From: Candidatus Njordarchaeota archaeon
GTDB taxonomy: Archaea > Asgardarchaeota > Njordarchaeia > Njordarchaeales > Njordarchaeaceae
Length of the DNA stretch: 8,785 nt
Assembly (NCBI GenBank): GCA_029856625.1
Contig: JAHKLG010000043.1
Span: 1 to 8,785, forward strand
Direction: 5' to 3'
The notes beneath the pieces are model-generated. The model did no database searches, had not been told where the DNA came from, and saw only the letters and a program-made list of their open reading frames with translations. Position 1 is the stretch's first letter, and every line of letters starts with the position of its first letter. A program made the position numbers and the translations under genes. This document shows positions 1 through 5,478 of the stretch, piece after piece.

Positions 1-1
1 C

Positions 2-550
2 ATTGCATTCGCTATAGGTGCTAGCCTCGGAGCTCAAGGAAACTTTGCAGGACCAATTATTGCTTTGCTTATATGGATCCCAATCTCCTGGGCCGTTAAG
101 TTTTACTCCCTGATCCTAGGATACAGATATGGAGATCGTCTAGCTGCGGTATTACATGGAGATGTTCTCAAGTTCTTCCGTGATGCTATAGCGGCGTTCG
201 CCGTTGCGATGATGGGTGGAATTGGTGCCTCCTATGTTACTCCACCAGCGTTCGTTGTCGTCACTTTAACAATTGCTAATGTCAGTCTTCAATCAATAAT
301 GGATATGATCTTCCCAAGATTGCTAGCATTAATAATAGTCTTATACGCGTACTGGATTGTTAAGAGAGGAGTGCCTCTGAGCCTAGCAGTTACAGCGCTA
401 TTCTTCACTGGAGTAGGATTGGCTCTGTGGAATGTTATCGGACCAGCGGGTGCAACATTCGTAGTGCCCTCACTAGGTTACATCATTCTCGGATTGATCT
501 TCCTAATATTAGCGGCTGTTATAATAATCTTTGGAGCTCGCAAGAAATAG
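2..550 (+). CDS. PTS mannose/fructose/sorbose family EIID component, 5' partial
   Basis: This is the C-terminal 182 residues of a membrane subunit of a mannose-class phosphotransferase system permease. With EIIC it forms the channel that moves the sugar while EIIB phosphorylates it. The frame is open to the left edge, so the true start lies upstream; full EIID proteins are usually about 270-300 residues, so roughly a third is missing. Recognition rests on the EIID-type motif G-A-S-L-G-A-Q-G-N-F-A-G-P at fragment residues 6-18, followed by the stretch ending in L-G-Y-R-Y-G. Hydrophobic segments follow at about 62-78, 104-120, 126-143 and 158-178, and the protein ends in a short basic tail (ARKK). 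EIIC would be expected just upstream, outside the window. EIIB follows after 113 bases, which supports the assignment. The family call is firm; the transported sugar cannot be told. Confidence 0.88.
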   Translation: MAFAIGASLGAQGNFAGPIIALLIWIPISWAVKFYSLILGYRYGDRLAAVLHGDVLKFFRDAIAAFAVAMMGGIGASYVTPPAFVVVTLTIANVSLQSIMDMIFPRLLALIIVLYAYWIVKRGVPLSLAVTALFFTGVGLALWNVIGPAGATFVVPSLGYIILGLIFLILAAVIIIFGARKK

Positions 551-663
551 AATCCATCATTTATCCACTTTTTATGATGTATAATATGTATAGTTTCCTC
601 TTATTTCTTTTTCTTAAATCTTATTTTTCTTTATTAGAAGAATATTCATCCTGAGGTGTTTGT
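551..663 (+). promoter_or_regulatory. EIID-EIIB spacer: T-rich terminator-like tract and possible promoter
   Basis: This spacer separates two PTS genes that are normally tightly linked. On the + strand, 595-640 is strongly T-rich with several runs of T, the pattern of archaeal intrinsic termination. A TATAATAT box at 580-587 could serve a start near 608-610 and so give EIIB its own promoter. A GAGGTG ribosome binding site lies at 653-658, five bases before the EIIB ATG. Whether EIID transcripts read through is not decidable from sequence. The site calls are inference from composition and spacing. Confidence 0.4.
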
Positions 664-1167
664 ATGGAGATTGCACTAATAAGGGTTGATGATAGATATG
701 TTCATGGTCAAGTAACAGCTGCATGGGTCAGGGTAGCGAATGCTAATGTGATATGGGTTGTGAATGATGCTGTTGCTAAGAATCCAGTAATTAAGCAGCT
801 TCAGATATCATTAGCTCCTCCGGGGACGACTGTCGAAGTATATACAGTGGATGAGGCTATTAAGAAAATTCAAGAAGAGCAGGGAAAAAGCGATGGGAAG
901 CGAGTGCTTATATTAGTGGCTAATTGTGTAGATGCTTTAAAGCTCGTAGAAGGTGGGGCTAAAATTGATTCCATTAATCTTGGTCAGATGGCTTGGAGAC
1001 AGGGGCGCGTTCAGATAGCTAAGACAGCTTCAGTTTCTAAAGAGGATGTTGAAGCGATAAAGAAGCTCATAGAGAGAGGTATAAAGGTTTGGTATCAGCA
1101 ATTGCCTGATTTTCCAACAAAGCCTCAAGACGTTGTAAAGCTTCTTCGGGACAAGAAATTGTGGTGA
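664..1167 (+). CDS. PTS mannose/fructose/sorbose family EIIB component
   Basis: A cytoplasmic phosphocarrier of 167 residues, the usual length for a stand-alone EIIB of the mannose class. It takes phosphate from EIIA on a histidine and passes it to the sugar bound in EIIC/EIID. The active-site signature is clear: R-V-D-D-R-Y-V-H-G-Q-V at residues 7-17, with His14 as the phosphorylated residue. The family's second conserved block I-N-L-G-Q-M-A-W-R-Q-G-R appears at 104-115, then Q-I-A-K and a V-x-x-E-D-V-E-A helix. The ATG start has a GAGGTG ribosome binding site five bases upstream. It lies downstream of EIID, while the next gene (a dehydrogenase) begins 11 bases after its stop. EIIA is not fused to it, so EIIA must be separate and outside the window. 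Substrate unknown. EIIB of this class is rare in archaea. Confidence 0.93.
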   Translation: MEIALIRVDDRYVHGQVTAAWVRVANANVIWVVNDAVAKNPVIKQLQISLAPPGTTVEVYTVDEAIKKIQEEQGKSDGKRVLILVANCVDALKLVEGGAKIDSINLGQMAWRQGRVQIAKTASVSKEDVEAIKKLIERGIKVWYQQLPDFPTKPQDVVKLLRDKKLW

Positions 1168-1178
1168 ATGCATTGAAT

Positions 1179-2288
1179 ATGAAAATAGGATTTGGTTTGA
1201 TCGGGGCTGGTGGGATAGGATTTGTTCATGCTTGGTCAGCTAAAGTAGCACCATTATCTTTTGAGGATCTGGATCCTTCCAATATAACCCTAGTAGGTGT
1301 CTATAATAGGACATTATCGAAAGCCGAGCGATTAGCTAAGAGATTCGGCTTTAAATATGCTACGAGTGATCTGGATAGAGTTATTAAAGATTCTGAGATA
1401 AACGCTTTTTGTGTCGCTCTTGCTAATGCTTTTCATAAAGATCCTGTTTTGAAAATATCGGATGAGGGAAAGCATGTTCTATGCGAGAAGCCGTTAGGAC
1501 TGAATTATAAGGAAGCTGAGGAAATGTATAAAGCTGTTAAAAGTGCGGGGATTGTTCATGCTGTTGCTTTAGTCATGAGGTTTATGCCTTCAGTTATTTA
1601 TGCTAAGCAATTAATTAAGAAGGGGTTTTTGGGGAAGATCTATCATTTCAGAGCTGTTGTTGCTCACTCAAGATATGTTAATCCAGATCTCCCTATAGAG
1701 TGGAGAATGAAAAAGAGTATCGCTGGTGGCGGTGCTCTAGCTGATATTGGAATACATCTCATGGATCTAGCAAGATTTCTTGTTGGTGAGTTAAGGGAGG
1801 TATCGGCTGTTACAAGGACATTCATAGAGAGAAGAAAAACTCTGGATGGTAAAATTGATTATGTTGATGTGGAGGATGCTGGCTTAATGATTTTCTCCTT
1901 CGAGAATGGAGCATTAGGCTATATCGAAGCTACGAGGTTTGGTCCAGGTTTCCAGGAACTTGATAGAATAGAGATTCACGGATCAAAGGGTATGATAAGG
2001 TTTTATCTAGAGAATCCCTTCGAGATATTTGTATATTCCTTAGAAGATGAAGCACCGGGTGTGAAACGCATTATTCTTAAGCCTTGGCCTAAGGCATTAT
2101 GGCCTCCCAGCAAATCAATTAGTGGTTGGGCATTTCTCTTCGTTAAGCTAATGCATGAGTTCTTCAGAGCTATTATAGAGGGGCGTGAAGCGTCACCAAA
2201 CTTTTATGATGGATTAAAGGCTCAAGAAATATTAGAAGCGGCTTATATCTCAGCGAAAGAAAGAGAATGGATCCGGTTACCCTTATGA
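1179..2288 (+). CDS. Gfo/Idh/MocA family NAD(P)-dependent oxidoreductase
   Basis: A predicted soluble dehydrogenase of 369 residues, a normal family length. The N-terminal Rossmann fold shows G-x-G-x-x-G (G-A-G-G-I-G, 9-14), with Y-N-R-T at 42-45 at the end of the second strand where the cofactor ribose is usually read. The catalytic Lys is in C-E-K-P-L-G (102-107, Lys104). The C-terminal domain carries G-G-G-A-L-A-D-I-G-I-H (183-193), giving Asp189 and His193 of the usual Lys/Asp/His set. I prefer ATG 1179: the Rossmann strand begins directly at M-K-I-G-F-G-L-I-G, and GGTGA (1163-1167) sits 11 bases upstream. GTG at 1161 or 1164 would add a few residues, the latter overlapping the EIIB stop as GTGA. 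Position behind EIIB suggests a sugar or sugar phosphate substrate, but members also act on inositols, aldoses and amino sugars, so the substrate is open. The downstream gene overlaps its stop. Confidence 0.93.
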   Translation: MKIGFGLIGAGGIGFVHAWSAKVAPLSFEDLDPSNITLVGVYNRTLSKAERLAKRFGFKYATSDLDRVIKDSEINAFCVALANAFHKDPVLKISDEGKHVLCEKPLGLNYKEAEEMYKAVKSAGIVHAVALVMRFMPSVIYAKQLIKKGFLGKIYHFRAVVAHSRYVNPDLPIEWRMKKSIAGGGALADIGIHLMDLARFLVGELREVSAVTRTFIERRKTLDGKIDYVDVEDAGLMIFSFENGALGYIEATRFGPGFQELDRIEIHGSKGMIRFYLENPFEIFVYSLEDEAPGVKRIILKPWPKALWPPSKSISGWAFLFVKLMHEFFRAIIEGREASPNFYDGLKAQEILEAAYISAKEREWIRLPL

Positions 2289-2716
2289 ATTCGGGATCTA
2301 ATATTTATGAGAAATTAATCAGGAAATTAAAGGTAATTACGAGTAAGGCTTGGTTAGTTAGTAGGTTTGATGAGGATAAGGAAGGTCATGTAAAACCGAA
2401 AATTACTCTAAGATATTTTGGTTACTTAGTCTTAGATATGAAAAAGAGGACTATTTTGTTCCAGGGGAGTGTTCTTAAGTTCAAAAAGATTTTGATTAAA
2501 ATCCCTCTTAATAAAGTAAAGCTTGTAAGAATCCATGGAGGAACCAATCTAAGAATAAAATGGGTCGGAGATCGAGGAATGTACCATAATGCTCTCTTTC
2601 TAGTGGGTGAGTTAGATGCTCTTGGTATAGCACATCCATCTAAGAGAGCCGCTGAGGTATGGTATAATTTATTGAATAAGGCCCTTGAAATCGCTAAGTC
2701 TAGTCCAAGAAAATAG
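2285..2716 (+). CDS. Hypothetical protein translationally coupled to the dehydrogenase
   Basis: I do not recognise this 143-residue protein. The chosen ATG overlaps the preceding stop as ATGA, the classic coupling arrangement; an in-frame ATG at 2267 would add six residues inside the dehydrogenase gene and is less likely. The middle (about 40-115) alternates short hydrophobic strands and basic turns, for example F-G-Y-L-V-L-D at 45-51 and I-L-F-Q-G-S-V-L-K-F at 57-66, then G-D-R-G-M-Y-H-N-A-L-F-L-V at 95-107. A final helix follows from about 118 to 138 (P-S-K-R-A-A-E-V-W-Y-N-L-L). An all-beta core plus one closing helix is reminiscent of PH-like folds, but that is only inference from the pattern. 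It is basic, with no signal peptide or membrane segment. It ends the + strand cluster and faces the vapC gene tail to tail. Base usage resembles its neighbours. Confidence 0.8.
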   Translation: MNSGSNIYEKLIRKLKVITSKAWLVSRFDEDKEGHVKPKITLRYFGYLVLDMKKRTILFQGSVLKFKKILIKIPLNKVKLVRIHGGTNLRIKWVGDRGMYHNALFLVGELDALGIAHPSKRAAEVWYNLLNKALEIAKSSPRK

Positions 2717-2816
2717 GCTTTTCTGAAGATCTGTTTTGAAATAACTCATAAAATTTAGAATGACCTTACAATCGCTTTAGGAGTATTCCTAGATGTAAAC
2801 GGGTTTCCAGTATTCT

Positions 2817-3260
2817 TCATAGTACATTTCCTATCTCTTCTATAAAAATGACGTGGGGATCATCGGCTACTGCAGTATATAACTTTTTGTCCGCTGTTAT
2901 GAATTTTCCATTGACCTCCCTTGCTAAAATAATGTACAATGCATCATAAACGGTAATTTTTCTCTCTAACGCGTATTCGAGAGAATTCCTAAGCCGATCC
3001 CATGTAATTGATTCGTATATTATTGGTACCTTTTCTATCTCAGCTAAGATTTCTTTGGCTAGTTCTTTGTTTATGATTTTCCTAACTAAATATTTCCTAA
3101 TAGCATTCACAAATTCTATTCTAAAAAGCTCGGGTGCATAGAGCTTTACATGAGGATCCTCTAGGCTTTTCAGAATCTCTATAGCTAACTCACTATAATC
3201 CTCTGGGATGAACCACTTCAGCCCAACGGAGGCATCGATAATAAATACCTTATCGCTCAT
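2817..3260 (-). CDS. vapC: VapC-type PIN-domain ribonuclease toxin
   Basis: A PIN-domain protein of 147 residues, the toxin of a type II toxin-antitoxin pair; VapC proteins cleave RNA (tRNA or rRNA in studied cases) using Mg2+ or Mn2+. The acidic residues of the active site are visible: Asp9 in I-I-D-A-S-V-G-L-K-W, Glu49 in E-L-F-R-I-E-F-V-N-A, Asp106 in T-V-Y-D-A-L-Y, and Asp124 in F-I-T-A-D-K-K-L. All four are present, so it is probably active. Its ATG overlaps the end of vapB by 11 bases, and a GAGG site lies six bases upstream (3270-3267), giving coupled translation. Length is slightly above the common 125-135. The RNA target cannot be read from the sequence. Confidence 0.93.
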   Translation of the reverse strand: MSDKVFIIDASVGLKWFIPEDYSELAIEILKSLEDPHVKLYAPELFRIEFVNAIRKYLVRKIINKELAKEILAEIEKVPIIYESITWDRLRNSLEYALERKITVYDALYIILAREVNGKFITADKKLYTAVADDPHVIFIEEIGNVL

Positions 3261-3474
3261 CCCTATCCTCTCTCACAAATTCTGCCGCAGTATTACCTTT
3301 GATTCTCCCAATTTTCTTCTGTATCTCTAGAGCCTTAGCTACGACTCTACGAATGGTTTCTCTACGAACAAGCTCCTCCAGGAACTTCCTTATTTCCTTC
3401 GAATATTCTATCTTTAACTCCTCTATCTTCTTCTTAAGCTCCTTAGGAACCCTAACAGCAATAATAGCACTCAA
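3250..3474 (-). CDS. vapB: VapB-type antitoxin
   Basis: The antitoxin partner of the PIN toxin, 74 residues with the chosen start. The N-terminus, A-I-I-A-V-R-V-P-K-E-L-K-K-K-I-E-E-L, is the strand plus first helix of a ribbon-helix-helix/AbrB-like DNA-binding module common in archaeal VapB; the rest is a charged helical tail that would wrap the toxin. I chose TTG at 3474-3472 because GGGTGG (3485-3480) lies five bases upstream and the protein then begins M-S-A-I-I-A-V-R-V-P. GTG at 3483 is the alternative, giving 77 residues. A longer reading from ATG 3597 would add 38 non-conserved residues and run through the promoter and inverted repeat, so I reject it. The pair is likely autoregulated through the inverted repeat just upstream. 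Confidence 0.88.
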   Translation of the reverse strand: MSAIIAVRVPKELKKKIEELKIEYSKEIRKFLEELVRRETIRRVVAKALEIQKKIGRIKGNTAAEFVREDRDER

Positions 3475-3485
3475 CGAGACCACCC

Positions 3486-3512
3486 AATGTATAACACTAT
3501 TTGTTATACATT
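3486..3512. promoter_or_regulatory. Inverted-repeat operator of vapBC
   Basis: Perfect 10-bp inverted repeat: AATGTATAAC at 3486-3495 and GTTATACATT at 3503-3512, separated by seven bases. It lies 11 bases upstream of the vapB start, between the TATA-like box and the start codon, so a bound VapB dimer or VapBC complex would block transcription. Repeats of this kind are the standard autoregulatory sites of vapBC operons. The repeat is read directly; its role is inferred from position. Confidence 0.75.
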
Positions 3513-3517
3513 TAAAG
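3510..3517 (-). promoter_or_regulatory. TATA-like box of vapBC
   Basis: On the - strand these bases read CTTTAAAT, a good archaeal TATA-type element. A start about 26 bases downstream falls near 3487, giving a leader of only about 13 bases with the ribosome binding site inside it. The box abuts and partly overlaps the inverted repeat at 3486-3512, as expected for repression. Confidence 0.5.
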
Positions 3518-3617
3518 TTAACATTTGATGAGAAACGTAACCTTAACTCAGTGATGAGAATAAGTCTTAGAACACTTAAAAGATAAGATTTATTCATGGA
3601 TTCCTATTCGTTGTATC

Positions 3618-4940
3618 TTAATTTGAGCTACTCCTCCTTATTAATGAGGAGGCCAGTAGAACCTCCCTGACAAGTTTTTCTCCAGCTTCTGGAGTAAAGA
3701 TAGACATTAATGATTCGTAATCGAAGTGTTCAAAAGCTTCTTTAGTGGGTAAGTAGCCGTAATAACCATTTGAGTAGCAGGCTATGATAGTGTATTTAAA
3801 ACCTGACTTCTTCTTTATCTCAAGCCCATATCTACAGAAGAGCTCGAGAGGTAGGAAGACCATTAACACATCATCACTTATTGCAAGGAGATCCACAGGA
3901 ATAGTTACTTTCTCCCCATACCTCTTTAGGAATCTCTTAAGTCCCTCGTAACAGCCTAGTATTAGATGAGCAGTCATCAGATCCTGGGATAATTTTCTCT
4001 TCTCACCCTCAGAGGAGGCTTTCTTCATTAATTCATCTATCTCAGTGATTCTCCTCTCTATTCTTTCCCTAAATTTTTCCTTCTCCAAATCCCTAACATT
4101 GAGCTCAATGTTCAAATGCTTGAATACAATCTCATCTGCGCTTAGTTCTTCCAGTCTATCCATCATCTCACAGATTTTTCTCCCAAGAATCTTCCCTATC
4201 CTCTCAGCCTCCTCCACACTCTGGCTCCTCCTCACAAATCTAGTGCTCTGATCACCAGCAGCCCCATTCAAAAACAACGGTATGAACTTGCTCGATACGC
4301 ATTTTTTCAAAACATCATTCGTGAAGGATATGAAATCCCCACTATATAAGAGATTATCTGCGCCCAGAACTGTTGGATGGCATGTAAAGGATACTATCCC
4401 ACCACGTCTCCTATCATCAATAATAACAATTACCTCTTTATCCCTTTCAAGAATTGGGTCAATGCGATTAGTACAGAATGAATCCACTTCATCCCTACCG
4501 ATGAATATTCTCCCCTCTCTAGCCTCACTTTTCGCGTTTTCCGAAACCTCTACAAGTTTTGGGAGAAGGAATTCCTCATTGTACTTCTTAGTTAATTTCA
4601 TGTCCTCTTCTGAGTAAAAGGAGCTAAATAAAATCATTTCAGATGCAGTATTGGGTGCGCTGTGAGTATGGGTGGCAGTAAGCATTATGTGTTCAGCGGG
4701 TACACCAGTAACATCGCTTATGGCTCGCCTAGCTTTTGCAACAAAAGTATTCTCGAACAGGAGGAGGTCAGCAGATAATAGAAGATATTCCGATGAACTA
4801 TCCCTAAGGTACATGGCTCGAACGAAAATATCATTCAGCTTACCCTTTGCTCTCTGGTTAGCAATGAAGCGTTCTATATAACCTCCAAGCGGAAAACCAG
4901 GGGGAGGAGTAATATTTTCTTCGAAGAACCCAATTATCAT
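3618..4940 (-). CDS. Neutral/alkaline ceramidase-like amidohydrolase
   Basis: A 440-residue member of the neutral/alkaline (non-lysosomal) ceramidase family, zinc-dependent amidases that cut N-acyl bonds. The opening E-N-I-T-P-P-P-G-F-P-L-G-G-Y (8-21) and L-N-D-I-F-V-R-A are typical. Metal-site residues can be placed by motif: His91/His93 in T-A-T-H-T-H-S-A-P, His188 in F-T-C-H-P-T, Glu366 in L-P-L-E-L-F, and the Tyr cluster of N-G-Y-Y-G-Y-L-P-T-K-E-A (391-402). N-G-A-A-G-D at 225-230 is a further family block. It lacks a signal peptide and the C-terminal domain of secreted ceramidases, so it is probably cytoplasmic. ATG 4940 is preferred over TTG 4952 because GGTG (4950-4947) sits six bases ahead and the family strand begins there. 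Archaeal membranes are not known to use ceramide, so the natural substrate is open. It stands upstream of vapBC on the same strand, with a separate promoter. Confidence 0.88.
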   Translation of the reverse strand: MIIGFFEENITPPPGFPLGGYIERFIANQRAKGKLNDIFVRAMYLRDSSSEYLLLSADLLLFENTFVAKARRAISDVTGVPAEHIMLTATHTHSAPNTASEMILFSSFYSEEDMKLTKKYNEEFLLPKLVEVSENAKSEAREGRIFIGRDEVDSFCTNRIDPILERDKEVIVIIDDRRRGGIVSFTCHPTVLGADNLLYSGDFISFTNDVLKKCVSSKFIPLFLNGAAGDQSTRFVRRSQSVEEAERIGKILGRKICEMMDRLEELSADEIVFKHLNIELNVRDLEKEKFRERIERRITEIDELMKKASSEGEKRKLSQDLMTAHLILGCYEGLKRFLKRYGEKVTIPVDLLAISDDVLMVFLPLELFCRYGLEIKKKSGFKYTIIACYSNGYYGYLPTKEAFEHFDYESLMSIFTPEAGEKLVREVLLASSLIRRSSSN

Positions 4941-5478
4941 AGGGCACACCAAGATTTTTGAAAGCTTTGATCAAACCAATGATGACTAAATTAGTAAAAA
5001 TATAATGTTAAGGAATTATTACACTCTTTCTCCACGCCGATTTTTATAACCGTTTTATGTCTCACCTTATGTAAATGAATGCGCCATTTAAGATCTTTAC
5101 CTAAGCATTAAATTGGGCAATAGAACTAAAAATCAATTCTATAGATCTTAAGCAAACACACATCTATCATTAAATAGTATTAGAACCAGTACCTGGGAGA
5201 TCATCGATGTGCTCATAAGATTTCTCATGTACGTTATCCTGTCGATTAAGATTCTTTTATAAGGATGTTAAAAACGGCGTAAAGAAGTTTCAGAGAGCTT
5301 CATAGTAGAAATTGTTTGAGCAGAGGTTACCGTAAAAGCGATAAACATGTTATAACCAACGGAATTGCTCGTATGAAATAGTAGTATGTACTCTACGAGG
5401 AGCGAAATAGGGTATGCTAAAGAGCTTAAGCATAAGGGCCTTTACGAAGACCCCCAGCCTGAGTGATGAGGGATTAAA
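4941..5478. other. Long gene-free region between divergent genes
   Basis: Between the divergently transcribed hydrolase and MFS genes there is no convincing complete gene, tRNA, CRISPR array or GC-rich stem that would suggest a thermophile structural RNA. On the + strand, TATA-like boxes occur at 5041-5049 (TTTTTATAA) and 5255-5262 (TTTTATAA); either would give the MFS transcript a long leader of about 190-410 bases. At the right end, a short frame from ATG 5386 to TGA 5466 encodes 25 residues ending K-E-L-K-H-K-G-L-Y-E-D-P-Q-P-E, which looks protein-like. Upstream of it the same frame is broken by several stops. It may be a small gene, a relic tail of a decayed gene, or chance. Confidence 0.5.
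4996..5006 (-). promoter_or_regulatory. TATA-like box of the ceramidase-like gene
   Basis: The - strand reads ATTATATTTTT here. A transcript start about 26 bases downstream would be near 4975, giving a leader of about 35 bases to the ATG at 4940 that includes its GGTG ribosome binding site. Supported by composition and spacing only. Confidence 0.45.

Noticed and set aside
427..654. Open frame of 75 codons overlapping the EIID end and spacer
   Set aside because: It overlaps the well-supported EIID frame, then runs into the T-rich spacer, giving a low-complexity F/L/S-rich tail; it is a shadow frame.
2757..2820. Tiny - strand frame of 21 codons whose ATG overlaps the vapC stop as ATGA
   Set aside because: The overlap is suggestive, but the peptide is too short, with no recognisable motif or ribosome binding site to support a third operon gene.
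3524..3560. TTGATGA and GTGATGA boxes on the + strand resembling C and C' boxes of a C/D guide RNA
   Set aside because: No CUGA D or D' boxes stand at the right spacing, and the location is the upstream region of vapB.
4045..4881. Three + strand frames (68, 111 and 69 codons) inside the ceramidase-like gene
   Set aside because: They are antisense to a gene with clear family motifs, are rich in Ser and Leu as typical antisense shadows, and lack supporting start signals.
5088..5150. Repeated AGATCTT words (5091-5097 and 5143-5149)
   Set aside because: Short A/T-rich palindromic words of this size are expected by chance and show no regular spacing or larger repeat.
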